Part shown: one piece after another, positions 16,318-25,756 of the stretch
Position numbering within the stretch: position 1 is the stretch's first letter
How the letters are laid out: each line of letters starts with the position of its first letter
Source: JAFMDF01 sp965222705
GTDB lineage: Bacteria; Bacteroidota; Bacteroidia; Chitinophagales; Saprospiraceae
Direction of reading: 5' to 3'
Length of the DNA: 64,000 bases
Assembly: GCA_965222705.1 (NCBI GenBank)
Contig: CBDCUO010000040.1
Location: 62,001-126,000 of the forward strand
The notes under the pieces: generated by a model
What the model was told of the DNA's origin: nothing
The model's database searches: none
The model's input: the letters and a program-made list of their open reading frames with translations, nothing else
Translations under genes and position numbers: made by a program

Positions 16318-18057
16318 TTATTGTTCAAGTTGTTTAAGCTTACTATTTTCCAGCCTTAAAACTCCTCTTGGACAAACAGCGGCGCAAACCCCGCAACCCA
16401 CACAGGAAGCACGCACAATGTCCTGCCCTCTCTGGGCGTAGTGGCGCACATCAATCCCCATTTCGCAATAAGTGGAGCAATTGCCGCAAGAAATGCACTG
16501 CCCACCATTGGTCGTAATGCGGAAGCGGGATTTAAACCGTTGTACCAAACCCAGATAGGCTGCCAGAGGGCAACCAAAACGACACCAGACCCGATTGCCC
16601 ATTAAAGGATAAAAACCCGTTCCTACAACTCCGGCAAAGGCAGAACCGATCAAAAAGCCATACCAGGTGCGGACCGTATCGCTATTTAAAAATAATACCT
16701 GGCGGCTACCTGTAAAATACGTATATAAAACCAATAAAGTCATCCCTATTGCAAATACCAATACCCCATGAATAATCCAGCGCTCAAACTTCCAGGCGCG
16801 CAAACTTTTATCAGATAATTGCCGATAGGGATCGCCCAGCGTTTCCGCCAATCCCCCGCAGCCGCATACCCAGGAGCAGTACCATCTTTTTCCCAAAAAA
16901 TAAGTAATCACAGGAACGGCAATTAGAATCAAGGCAATCCCCCAAACGAGCATAAATAAGCCCATCGCCCCGCTACTCATCAGGTTATTCAAATTCCAGT
17001 CAAAGAAGAAAGTATAATTGAGTGGCCAAATATTTTTAAAATCATAATAGGGCTGATTGAGTCGAACCAGTATTTCAGGCAGTAAAAAAGCAATGGCTGT
17101 TTGAAAAAACATCACCGATGAAGTCCGAATAATCTGGTACCGATTATGGCGGTACTTGGCAATCATCCGTATGCCCATTACCAAGACGATCAGGGTATAA
17201 AGCATCCCGTATAAAAACCATTGGCTGGCAGCATTTCCACTAATTGCTCGACTAACCGGATCGGCTATCAAAATCCAACTGGTGATGTATTCGGGCATCC
17301 AATATAACAAAATGTAGAAGCCAATCAGATAAATACCGGTAATGATACCCAACCAGGCAGTAAAATCGGGCGAAGCAGATTTCGGGGGTGTTCTCTCTTT
17401 CTGTTCTTCCTTATATAAAACCAACCAGCTAATTAGCCCAATTATTGCCAGTGTAATCGCCGGCCATAAAAAGTTGTGATTCATATAAAAAACGCCATAG
17501 CCAATAACTCCGGCAATGGTTAGAACAAGAAATAAACTGCGAATATTTACTTTTAAACCACGCGTCATCCCACTGTGGTAAATATGGTTATTTTTAATGC
17601 CTGGCAAAGGGATGAATTGGGGTAGGACAAATAGCACACCCCCCAGTAGTGCCAAACCAATCGTCAGCCACCACCATTTCCAGGGGCTTTGGGCTATCGG
17701 TCCAATGCTGGATGCCTTGACCGTAGCTAATGTGTAGTCCTTAATGTTCCAGTCACCCAATTTATAGTCCCATTCGGATACGCCTTCGGGTAGGCCGTTC
17801 TTAGCCTTTTCACTCAATGTTGCTTGAGCATCTTTCAAGGTCTTTTTTAAGTCCGTGATAAAATCAAAATTAGAAGAATATGTTTTGTTCAATAAATCAT
17901 TTTCTCTGGCTTTCGCTAAAATTTCCTGCTTGTGGTAAGCTTTGGAAACAGGAAGGCTATCTATGGACAATTGGTATTTTCCCAAACCTAGAGAAAGGGT
18001 AAAAATGGCTAGTGCAAGGACAAATAATCCAAGTCCAATTTTTTGTATAATATTCAT
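16318..18057 (-). CDS. Membrane-bound polyferredoxin (4Fe-4S, NosR/NapH/YccM-like)
   Basis: 579 aa, with an N-terminal membrane segment (about 5-25), a periplasmic stretch and several further transmembrane segments. Cys motifs lie at CSWVCGCGG (about 394-402), CRFGCP (about 492-497), CISCGNCSTYC (about 521-531) and CVGCGVCAAVCP (about 552-563). The last two are classic 4Fe-4S ferredoxin motifs; the first two match the membrane-embedded CxxxCxxP-type motifs of NosR/NapH-type proteins. Likely role: moving electrons across or along the membrane to a reductase. No terminal reductase is encoded nearby, so the acceptor is unknown. The flavin oxidoreductase upstream on the same strand (69-nt gap) could be its electron donor, an inference from gene order. 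Confidence 0.8.
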   Translation of the reverse strand: MNIIQKIGLGLFVLALAIFTLSLGLGKYQLSIDSLPVSKAYHKQEILAKARENDLLNKTYSSNFDFITDLKKTLKDAQATLSEKAKNGLPEGVSEWDYKLGDWNIKDYTLATVKASSIGPIAQSPWKWWWLTIGLALLGGVLFVLPQFIPLPGIKNNHIYHSGMTRGLKVNIRSLFLVLTIAGVIGYGVFYMNHNFLWPAITLAIIGLISWLVLYKEEQKERTPPKSASPDFTAWLGIITGIYLIGFYILLYWMPEYITSWILIADPVSRAISGNAASQWFLYGMLYTLIVLVMGIRMIAKYRHNRYQIIRTSSVMFFQTAIAFLLPEILVRLNQPYYDFKNIWPLNYTFFFDWNLNNLMSSGAMGLFMLVWGIALILIAVPVITYFLGKRWYCSWVCGCGGLAETLGDPYRQLSDKSLRAWKFERWIIHGVLVFAIGMTLLVLYTYFTGSRQVLFLNSDTVRTWYGFLIGSAFAGVVGTGFYPLMGNRVWCRFGCPLAAYLGLVQRFKSRFRITTNGGQCISCGNCSTYCEMGIDVRHYAQRGQDIVRASCVGCGVCAAVCPRGVLRLENSKLKQLEQ

Positions 18058-18126
18058 TGTTTATTGAGCATTTTGTCTTGAAAGTTCCTCAAATAAATTT
18101 GATGACTATGAAAACATTATAGAATG

Positions 18127-19483
18127 CTAGGCTTTAACCGTTTTTCTTAAAAATTGAAGGGCGGCAGTTAGGTTTCTTCTTTGTTTTAATTGCAGATTCC
18201 TGCCCGTTTGGCGATTGTAAATTTTAACCACCTCTGCTTCATATTCTTTATAAAATTCCGGATCAAAATTGGCCAAGCCCAAATTTTGCAAGACCTTTTC
18301 AACCGATGTCTTTTCGCTGAGCCATTTTTCACAGATTTCATGCCGATATCGAATCCCCATTAGGTTAAATCCTACCACCTCCGAAGTAGCCTTGTCATAG
18401 ACAATTCGAATGCTTTTTCTGCCTTCCGGATGTTCCCAATAGATTGAAGTATGATTTTCAGGCGGATTTGCCAATACGGTGCCATACACCTGGTATTCTA
18501 TATCAAAAAATTTGGCAGAATTAAACCAGATACCCGGATCGTATTTCGTGGCTTGTCCACAAAGCGTATGAGCGACCGTTTCGCCCATCATTTTTCCGGT
18601 GTACCAAACGGCCTCAATGAGGCGGCGTCCTACATTGGGTTTTCTTAATTGGGCACAATCGCCGATGGCGTAAACATCCTCAATAGTCGTCTGCAAATAG
18701 TCATCTACCAAAATGCCCTTTTGAGTTTCGATAGCTGGCGCACTGTTTTTTACAAAATCAATATTGGGGTGCACGCCGGCGGTTAGTCCTACAAACTGAC
18801 AATGAATTTTATCTCCTTTATTGGTAGTGACTGCACTCGCCTTTCCCGTGCCGTCATCAATGATTTCTTTGAGTTCTGTTTCCAGTCTAAGGTCAATGCC
18901 ATTTTCCAGAATATGCCGATTGACCATAGCAGATTCTTCCTTCGGTATCACCATATCCCAGTCAACTTTTTTCTCTCACCAAAAAAGTAACCGGAATATG
19001 CCTGGAGTGAAACATTTCCGCCATTTCTATCCCAATAAGCCCGCCACCTACGATGACTGCATGCTGCAATCCCTTACTGGCAATTTCCATGCTTTCCAAA
19101 TCCTGATAGCTGTACATGCCTTGTACGCATTTCAAATCCTGGCCGGGCCAACCAAATTTATTAGGAGCTGAACCGCAGGCAATTACGAGTTTGTCATAAG
19201 TCAATTCTTCTTGATTACTAAAAATAAGTTTCTTATGGCTAGTATCAATTTTGGAAACAAAAGCCCGCTTCAATCCAATTCGATTTTTATCCCAAAACCA
19301 ATCTTCATAGGGTTTAAGGTCTTCAAACCGCATATGCCCCATATAGACATACATAAGGGCAGTTCGAGAGAAAAAATGGTCCGTTTCGGCAGAGATCAAG
19401 GTTATTTTATGATCGCTTCGTTTGCGAATAAATCGGGCGGCCGTGACCCCGCTAATTCCATTTCCAATAATAGCAATGTGCAT
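18127..19483 (-). pseudogene. NAD(P)/FAD-dependent oxidoreductase, interrupted by one frameshift
   Basis: Two frames make one pyridine-nucleotide-disulfide oxidoreductase of about 450 aa. The 5' piece (18962-19483) has the FAD-binding GNGISG near its start and the NAD-binding VIVGGGLIGIEMAE. The 3' piece (to 18127) continues with VIPKEESAM, the second FAD motif YAIGDCAQLR and a C-terminal domain. The break is at a run of six T on the plus strand (18967-18972); with five, the protein would read REKVDWDMVIP as expected. Either a true frameshift or a homopolymer error. The family passes electrons between NAD(P)H and small redox proteins; pairing with the polyferredoxin downstream is likely from gene order. 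Confidence 0.8.
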
Positions 19484-19787
19484 AAGTCAAAATTTTCACC
19501 TAAGTTTTTAGTCCTTTTTTTAACTTTGAAAAGTTGGTTCGAAATTAGAAAACAATTTTTAAAATGGCTTAAAAATAAAGAAAGTTGTTGGGGCAGGTCT
19601 GAGAATTCTTAAAATGAAGATAGAATGTCCTTATCCAGACGAATGTGGGCTTCACTCCACCGTCTTGCTGTTAAAGAGGTATTAAATCAGGTGATTATAT
19701 AGTTAAAAATTGGCTTTTTATGTATTTTGGCAATAACTTTGATTAAAAATATTAAAACCGATCAGTAACAAGTATAAATCCCATTGC
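19484..19787. other. 304-bp intergenic region
   Basis: Lies between the divergent oxidoreductase and the 226-aa secreted protein. It holds the promoter at 19710-19741. Two overlapping frames of about 25 codons near 19614-19700 show no recognisable protein. Nothing else is evident. Confidence 0.5.
19710..19741 (+). promoter_or_regulatory. Promoter of the 226-aa T9SS protein
   Basis: TTG (19710-19712), 21 nt, TAACTTTG (19734-19741), a full match to the Bacteroidota TAnnTTTG element. The ATG follows 46 nt downstream. Confidence 0.65.
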
Positions 19788-20468
19788 ATGAAGCAAACTT
19801 TACTCTTTTTATTTTTTTTCTTTTCTTTTCAAGGTTTTGCCCAGAATATAACACTTAGCATTGATCCCAACCCTGCCTCGGTTGAAGTTCCTGCTTCCGA
19901 AGCGGTCGTCATAGCGAAAGCGAGCATCAAAAATGACTCTGATACGGATAGGATCATTAAATGGAAGCGCAATATCATAGAAGTAACCGAAACTTGGGAT
20001 ATTTCCATTTGTGACAAAACGACCTGCTATCAGCCGGATATAGAGGAGCAAGAGTTTGATCTTGCTGCCGGCGAAACTTCCAATCTGGATGTCTATGCTT
20101 TTCCAAATATGACAGAAGGAGCAGCCATCGTGGAAGTGACTGCCTTTGATGCAGCCGACGAATCTATTAGCGTAACTGGTAAGTATTTTTTCAATGCAGA
20201 CCCTACCAGCACTTTTTCTTTTAAGAAGCCAGACGTTAAAATATATCCCAACCCCACTGCTCATTATATTGCATTAAGTCATACGGAATATGTGAAGCAA
20301 ATCATTATTTATAATATCGTTGGCCGTCCGGTGAAAGTTTTTGATGCCGATTATGGCAATCGCTATAATGTGGCGGATCTGCCTACGGGCATGTATTTGG
20401 TGCGCTTAATGGATAAAAACAGCCAGACCCTAAAAACGGTCCGTCTTAGCAAAAAGGGAGGAGCATAA
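19788..20468 (+). CDS. Small secreted protein with T9SS type A sorting domain
   Basis: 226 aa. Signal peptide MKQTLLFLFFFFSFQGFAQ, then an Ig-like beta domain (about 20-140: SIDPNPASVEVPASEAVVIAKASIKN) with one Cys pair (CDKTTC) and no recognised enzyme motif. C-terminal sorting domain about 148-226 (VKIYPNPTAHYIALS ... IIIYNIVGRPV ... LPTGMYLVRL). The tail differs clearly from the KRFVVENWK tails of the 1-16 kb family, so it is not one of the recombining genes. Exported by the T9SS; function unknown. Convergent with scpA, with only 4 bp between the stops. Confidence 0.8.
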   Translation: MKQTLLFLFFFFSFQGFAQNITLSIDPNPASVEVPASEAVVIAKASIKNDSDTDRIIKWKRNIIEVTETWDISICDKTTCYQPDIEEQEFDLAAGETSNLDVYAFPNMTEGAAIVEVTAFDAADESISVTGKYFFNADPTSTFSFKKPDVKIYPNPTAHYIALSHTEYVKQIIIYNIVGRPVKVFDADYGNRYNVADLPTGMYLVRLMDKNSQTLKTVRLSKKGGA

Positions 20469-20472
20469 ATAG

Positions 20473-21216
20473 CTACAAGGTCAGCCAAAAATTATTAACT
20501 CCTTCTCCTTGTATTAATTGCATTTTTTTCAAATTTAGCAATTCGAGTATAGCCAAAAAGGTAATAATAGCGTGTAGCCTGTTTCGGCAATTATTAAAAA
20601 TTCCTACAAATCCAGTCTTTTCCCCTTTTTTTAGTTTTGACAGCACATATACTTGCTGCTCTTGAATAGTATAATTATAGTTGATAATTGTATGGACTTG
20701 CTGCTTGCGGCTCGCATCTTCATAGCGTTCCATTACCTTTTCAAAAGTCTTTAATATTTTGAAAAGGTTTAAGGATTCCAACTCTACATCTACCAGTGCC
20801 TTTGTTGCTAATGCCTTTAACTCTCTAGAAATATTACCCCTTTGGTTTTGCTGAGAACGCTTTTCTTCCATTGCTCGCATTTCTTCCAATACGCTTTTAT
20901 AGCGTTTGTACTCCAATAAGCGTTGGACTAGTTCTTCTCTGGGATCCACTTCATTGCCTTCTTCATCTATCGGCTTTCTGGGAATAAGCATTTTGGCTTT
21001 GATACGCATCAAAGTAGCAGCCACCAAAATAAATTCGCTCGCCAGGTCAATATTCAAGGCTTCCATTTGGCGGATATAGTCCAGAAAATCATCCGTTATT
21101 TTGGCAATGGGAATATTGTAGATGTCCAGTTCATCTCGTTCGATAAAAAATAGCAGAAGGTCAAATGGCCCTTCAAACTGATCCAGCTTTATTGTGTAGG
21201 TGGTCGTAGTAGTCAT
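20473..21216 (-). CDS. scpA: Segregation and condensation protein A
   Basis: 247 aa, the usual ScpA length. N-terminal YTIKLDQFEGPFDLLLFFI and IARITDDFLDYI-like motifs, an AATLMRIKAKMLIPR helix, a charged middle and a C-terminal winged-helix-like region (NCRNRLHAIITFLAILELLNLKKM). ScpA is the kleisin that bridges the SMC heads and binds ScpB in the bacterial condensin needed for chromosome segregation. scpB is not in the window. The start is the ATG before TTTTTYTIKLDQ. Confidence 0.93.
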   Translation of the reverse strand: MTTTTTYTIKLDQFEGPFDLLLFFIERDELDIYNIPIAKITDDFLDYIRQMEALNIDLASEFILVAATLMRIKAKMLIPRKPIDEEGNEVDPREELVQRLLEYKRYKSVLEEMRAMEEKRSQQNQRGNISRELKALATKALVDVELESLNLFKILKTFEKVMERYEDASRKQQVHTIINYNYTIQEQQVYVLSKLKKGEKTGFVGIFNNCRNRLHAIITFLAILELLNLKKMQLIQGEGVNNFWLTL

Positions 21217-21319
21217 TATAGAGCAATTAAAAGGTATTTCGTCCTACCAAAACGGGATAGTAGCCCTATTTTCTAACAGGCTAGTTCGCTTTGACGAGAT
21301 GTGCAAATTTGGTTGGACA

Positions 21320-21768
21320 TCAGGCACTTAGCAATTGTTTGACAATGGTAGAAATCGTTTTACCATCTGCCCTCCCAGCTAATTGCTTGGAGGCCATTCC
21401 CATTACTTTGCCCATGTCCTTCATAGAAGCAGCACCCATTTTTTCAATGAGGTCTTTCAAAAAACGGTCAGTTCTGCTTCCTCTATTTGTTGGGGCAAGT
21501 ATTTTTCAATTACAGCGATTTCCTCCCTTTCTACCTGTGCTAAATCGGCTCTATCTTGTTTTTCATAGATGCTCAAGGAGTCCTTTCGTTGTTTGACCAT
21601 TTTTTGCAGCAATTTGATCTCGCCCTGGTCATCTAATTCTTTTCCGCTACCGTCTGTTTTTACCAATAAAATTTGCGCCTTGATCGCTCGAATAGCCCTC
21701 AAAGCTGCCTGATCTTTGGCTTTCATCGCAGTTTTTAGATCTGCCATAATTTTTGATTCCAAGCTCAT
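21320..21768 (-). pseudogene. GatB/YqeY domain protein, interrupted by one frameshift
   Basis: The 5' frame (21457-21768) gives MSLESKIMADLKTAMKAKDQ ... EKYLPQQIEEAELTVF and stops. The next frame supplies the rest: LKDLIEKMGAASMKDMGKVMG ... TISTIVKQLLSA, ending at a TGA at 21320-21322. The break is in a homopolymer of six A on the plus strand (21459-21464); seven would restore ELTVFLKDLIEKMG. The complete protein would be about 149 aa, normal for YqeY. The family resembles the tail domain of GatB and its role is poorly defined. Probably functional if the indel is a sequencing error. Confidence 0.82.
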
Positions 21769-21845
21769 ATCTTATATTTTTGTTTCTTCGGCAAAAATGG
21801 CTTTATTCCACACAATTTGTCAAAGAAGGATATTTTTTGAAAAGC

Positions 21846-21853
21846 AAAGTTAA
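21846..21853 (-). promoter_or_regulatory. -7 element upstream of yqeY
   Basis: Minus-strand TAACTTTG, a full TAnnTTTG match, about 78 nt before the start codon. A TTG lies 24 nt further upstream (21878-21880), slightly longer spacing than usual. Confidence 0.4.
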
Positions 21854-21906
21854 GGGAAAAGCAGGAATGTTCGGCGCAAATTTAGTAGCGCCGAAAAAAC
21901 CCTTTT

Positions 21907-22677
21907 TCATCTATATGCCTCTACCCAATTAGTCAATCGTACGAACTCTTCCAAAGAGAGTTGTTCTGGTCGCTTTTTCAAGAAGGGATCAGCTAAAAAA
22001 GCTGCATTTTTTGAAAATGCTTTGAGCGTATTGCGCAGCATTTTTCGTCGTTGTCCAAAGGTCTGCTTAACTATCTTTTTGAATAATTGTTCGTTACAAC
22101 CCAATTCATAGCCATCTTTTCGGATTAATTGAATGACCGCAGACTGTACCTTTGGCGGAGGATTAAAATTTTCTTTGTCCACTTCAAATAATAACTCTCC
22201 ACTATAATGTGCTTGTATTAATACGCTAATGACCCCATAGGTTTTGCTGCCAGGACCTGCGACAACTCTCTCCGCCACTTCTTTCTGAAACATGCCGACC
22301 ATCTCAGGTATTTGGTCTTTATATTCTAGCATTTTAAAGAGAATTTGGGTGGAAATATTATAGGGGAAATTGCCAATAAGCCCAAAGGCTTGATTTTTAA
22401 AAAATAATTCCAATGGTACTTTCAAAAAGTCTTCCTCAATTATTTGGCCTTTGAGGGAGGGATAATTTTTTTTTAAATAAAAAACCATATCTCTATCCGC
22501 TTCTATAAGTATCAATTCAAAACTTTGGCGAATTAAATACTTAGTGAGCATCCCCCTACCGGGACCCACCTCTAGCACTTTCTGATAAGTACTAGTTAAT
22601 TTTAGGCTATTGGCAATACGCATTGCCAATTCTTCATTATTTAAAAAATGCTGTCCGTATGATTTCTTTGCTTTCAA
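21907..22677 (-). CDS. rsmA: 16S rRNA (adenine-N6,N6)-dimethyltransferase
   Basis: 256 aa, typical length. KKSYGQHFL at the N-terminus, SAM-binding VLEVGPGRGMLT (about 34-45), and the catalytic motif NFPYNIS (103-109; the family has N[LF]PYNIS). The C-terminal domain has FGQRRKMLRNTL. Dimethylates the two adjacent adenines of helix 45 in 16S rRNA during 30S maturation; also known as KsgA. Divergent from the aminopeptidase gene. Confidence 0.96.
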   Translation of the reverse strand: MKAKKSYGQHFLNNEELAMRIANSLKLTSTYQKVLEVGPGRGMLTKYLIRQSFELILIEADRDMVFYLKKNYPSLKGQIIEEDFLKVPLELFFKNQAFGLIGNFPYNISTQILFKMLEYKDQIPEMVGMFQKEVAERVVAGPGSKTYGVISVLIQAHYSGELLFEVDKENFNPPPKVQSAVIQLIRKDGYELGCNEQLFKKIVKQTFGQRRKMLRNTLKAFSKNAAFLADPFLKKRPEQLSLEEFVRLTNWVEAYR

Positions 22678-22747
22678 ATGTCTATAAATAGCTGTTTGCC
22701 AGAAACAATTAGTGAAAAAATACTTTAAAGTAAAGATAAAGAATTCG

Positions 22748-22755
22748 TACCTTTG
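22748..22755 (+). promoter_or_regulatory. -7 element upstream of the aminopeptidase gene
   Basis: TACCTTTG matches TAnnTTTG and lies 48 nt before the ATG at 22803. No clear -33 TTG at the usual distance. Confidence 0.45.
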
Positions 22756-22802
22756 TCCGTTTTTGAAAAAAATAGAGTGACACCTAAATTTTGCATAGAG
22801 AA

Positions 22803-24262
22803 ATGAGCTTTAGCATAAATCTGATTGACGCACCCTGTCCAAATGACAATTTATTGATTTTAAGCAATAAGGAAAACATTAGTTGGGCAGTTGAATATTT
22901 AACCGCTTCCGAAAGCAATTATTTGGCCCATGCCGCCAAAAGTAACATTAATTACGTGTTTTTTCCAAAAGAACACCGAGGTCTAATCATCCAGTTTTTA
23001 GAAACTACCAAAGAAATCAATGCTCAAAGAGAATGGTATCGCCTTGCGGGTAATGATATCGTCACTACGGTTTCTCATTATAAAATGGATGCCATCACAC
23101 TAGTCAATAAAGCCAACGAGGATTTTACAGCCGAATACCTGAGGGGATGGTTTTGGGAAGCTATCGCTTTACCAAATATTTTAGTGAACAAGAGGAGCCA
23201 ATAAAAGGAGCTAAAAAGATTCGAGTACTAAAAAAATTGCTCTCAGAAGAAGCATTGTCCGATTTGAACGCCGTGCTGTACGCTACTTATAAAGCCCGAG
23301 ACTTGGTCAATGAACCTCAATCATACTTGACCGCGGCCAAAATGAGCGAAGAAATTGAAGCATTGGGCCTTCAACACGGTTTTTCGGTAGAAACGCTGGA
23401 TAAACAAAAAATACAAGCATTTGAAAATGGGTGGCTTACTGGCGGTTAACAAAGGGAGCTTTGCGCCTCCGAGGTTTTGTATTTTGGAATGGAAACATCC
23501 AAAAGCCAAAAATGAAAAACCCATTGTGCTAGTAGGGAAAGGGGTTGTATTCGATACCGGGGGAATAAACCTGAAGCCTACTCAGGCATCCCTCGATACC
23601 ATGGAAATGCGATATGGCGGGTGCGGCCACCGTGATTGGGGCAATAGTAGCCATTTCAAAAGCACAACTTCCGCTGCATATTATAGCCCTAGTTCCCGCC
23701 ACAGACAATCGCCTTGGTTATAACGCCTACCTTCCCGGCGATGTAATCACGATGTACGATGGTACAACGGTCGAAATACTCAATACCGATGCAGAAGGCC
23801 GGCTCATTTTAGCAGATGCGCTGCACTATGCCAAAAAATATAAGCCTGAGTTGGTGCTTGATTTTGCGACTTTGACCGGCTCGGCGGTAAGATCGCTGGG
23901 CCAGCACGCCATTTGCTATATGGGAACCGCTCCCAAAGAAATAAAAAAGACATTTGGAGGAAAGCGGAGAAACGGTTTTTGAAAGATTGGTAGAATTTCC
24001 GCTTTGGGAAGAATATGGGCAGCAACTCAAATCTGGTATTGCAGACCTAAAAAATGTCGGCGGACCCACCGCCGGAATGATTACTGCCGGAAAGTTTTTA
24101 GAGCATTTTACGGACTACCCCTGGCTACATTTCGATATTGCCGGGCCTGCCTACTTAAGGGCATCTGACGGCTATCGGTCAAAAGATGGCACGGGAGTTG
24201 GTGTTCGATTAATCTTTGACTTCTTAAAAAAATATAGTAGAGTTCGATCAAACATGAATTGA
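22803..24262 (+). pseudogene. M17 leucyl aminopeptidase, broken by four frameshifts
   Basis: Five overlapping frames together spell one M17 cytosol aminopeptidase of about 480 aa. Recognisable in order: the N-terminal domain (22803-23204), NEPQSYLTAAKM, KMGGLLAVNKGS, VGKGVVFDTGGINLKP (Lys and Asp metal ligands), AGAATVIGA, NTDAEGRLILADAL (Asp/Glu ligands and Arg), ATLTGSAVRSLG, and a C-terminus with GPAYLRASDGYRSKDGTG. Breaks fall near 23151-23154 (T run), 23424-23427 (A run), 23611-23616 (next to the DMAGAA-type metal ligand) and 23953-23955 (T run). The start is placed at ATG 22803 (MSFSINLID) rather than the TTG at 22791. All catalytic motifs survive, so either decay is very recent or the breaks are sequence errors. 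The enzyme would remove N-terminal residues using two metal ions. Confidence 0.85.
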
Positions 24263-24280
24263 TTAGCGATTAATTGAAAA

Positions 24281-25237
24281 ATGAAAATGCCACAAACGGA
24301 ATCAGTAAAAGGTTTTATTGTTGAAAAAATAATTCACTATCAGCATTGTCCACTATGCGCATCAAAAAATATTGGGTTAAATCTGGCGATAAAAGATTAC
24401 TCCATTTCTCAGGAGGCTTTTGAAATATATGAATGCGCAGATTGTAGTTTTCATTTCACTCAAAATGTTCCTTCGCCCGCCTCCATTACGCCTTACTATA
24501 AAAGCGATGCCTATATTTCTCATAATCAAAACAAAGAAGGGCTTGTCCATAAAATATACCACTATGCCCGCACCTTAATGCTCAACCGAAAAAAAAGGCT
24601 GATTCAAAAACTAACCAAGGGCAATCGCTTGTTGGATGTAGGAAGTGGCATCGGATATTTTCTGGGCTATATGTACCAACATGGCTATGAGGTAGAGGGA
24701 ATTGAAATTGACGAAGATGCCCGAAGGGCCACCAAAAATAATTTTGGAATAGAGGTAGCACAACCTGCAGCTTTATTAAACGAAGAACCCACTCGTCAAG
24801 TGGACATCGTGACCATGTGGCATGTACTAGAGCATCTACACGATATGAATGCCTACATGACCAGCATCCATAAGAAAATGAAAAAGGAGGCTTTTTTATT
24901 AATTGCCGTACCTAATCATACCTCCTACGATGCCCAATATTATGGAAAGTACTGGGCAGCCTATGATGTTCCGCGCCATCTATGGCACTTCTCACCCAAA
25001 ACGATCGCCCGATTAGCACACCAAACCGGTTTTGAGGTCATTGACCAAAAGCGACTACCTTTGGATCCCTTTTATAATTCCTTTTTTAGTGAAAGGCATA
25101 AATCCAATAAATTATCTTTTATCTTTGGAGCTATAATTGGGTTGATTTCTTACTTGGTAAGTATTATCAACCCTTCTAGGACTAGTTCTCCTGTTTATAT
25201 TTTGAAAAAAATAGACTTAGTAAAGATAAAAAAATGA
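24281..25237 (+). CDS. Class I SAM-dependent methyltransferase with N-terminal zinc ribbon
   Basis: 318 aa. Zinc-ribbon Cys pairs CPLC (about 21-24) and CADC (about 51-54), then a Rossmann methyltransferase core with LLDVGSGIGYFLGY, the acidic VEGIEIDEDA, and MWHVLEHLHDM. A C-terminal hydrophobic segment (LSFIFGAIIGLISYLVSI) may touch the membrane. This architecture is common near sugar or surface-polymer genes, but the substrate is unknown. It overlaps rpiB by 4 bp (ATGA), so the two are translationally coupled. It starts about 20 bp after the aminopeptidase end. Confidence 0.85.
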   Translation: MKMPQTESVKGFIVEKIIHYQHCPLCASKNIGLNLAIKDYSISQEAFEIYECADCSFHFTQNVPSPASITPYYKSDAYISHNQNKEGLVHKIYHYARTLMLNRKKRLIQKLTKGNRLLDVGSGIGYFLGYMYQHGYEVEGIEIDEDARRATKNNFGIEVAQPAALLNEEPTRQVDIVTMWHVLEHLHDMNAYMTSIHKKMKKEAFLLIAVPNHTSYDAQYYGKYWAAYDVPRHLWHFSPKTIARLAHQTGFEVIDQKRLPLDPFYNSFFSERHKSNKLSFIFGAIIGLISYLVSIINPSRTSSPVYILKKIDLVKIKK

Positions 25238-25674
25238 AGGCCTTGACTATCGCTATTGGCTGCGACCACGCCGGCTATCCATACAAAGATGGCATCATTA
25301 ATCTTTTAGACCAACAAGATCATACCGTTCTCGATTTTGGCACGCACTCCAGCAACTCGGTTGACTATCCCGATTTTGTGCATCCTACCGCAAATAGCAT
25401 AGAAAGCGGCGAAGCAGATTTAGGCATCCTACTATGCGGAAGTGGCAACGGCGTGGCCATAACTGCTAATAAGCATCAACACATTCGAGCTGCCCTATGC
25501 TGGACAGATGAAATCGCTGCACTTGCTCGTCGGCATAATGACGCCAATATGATTTGCCTACCCGTCCGTTTTATTACCGAAGCATTGGCTTTGAAAATGG
25601 TTAATACCTTTCTTGCTACGGAATTTGAGGGTGGTCGCCACGCACGAAGAGTGGGGAAGATTGCTTGTGGATAA
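25234..25674 (+). CDS. rpiB: Ribose 5-phosphate isomerase B
   Basis: 146 aa, full length for RpiB/LacAB. IGCDHAGYPYKD at the N-terminus, SVDYPDF, then GILLCGSGNGVAITANKH with the active-site Cys and the phosphate-binding Gly loop, and RRHNDANMICLP. Interconverts ribose 5-phosphate and ribulose 5-phosphate in the pentose phosphate pathway. Coupled to the methyltransferase gene by a 4-bp overlap. Confidence 0.95.
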   Translation: MKALTIAIGCDHAGYPYKDGIINLLDQQDHTVLDFGTHSSNSVDYPDFVHPTANSIESGEADLGILLCGSGNGVAITANKHQHIRAALCWTDEIAALARRHNDANMICLPVRFITEALALKMVNTFLATEFEGGRHARRVGKIACG

Positions 25675-25756
25675 AAGCACAAAATAATCTATTTTTTATC
25701 CAGACCTCCCTTTTAGCATTCCTTTTCCATATCATCATAATCAAAATAGCCTTTTT

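Noticed and set aside
19614..19700. Two overlapping mini-frames of about 25 codons with two close Cys in one
   Set aside because: No ribosome-binding context, no similarity I recognise, and they precede the promoter of the next gene.
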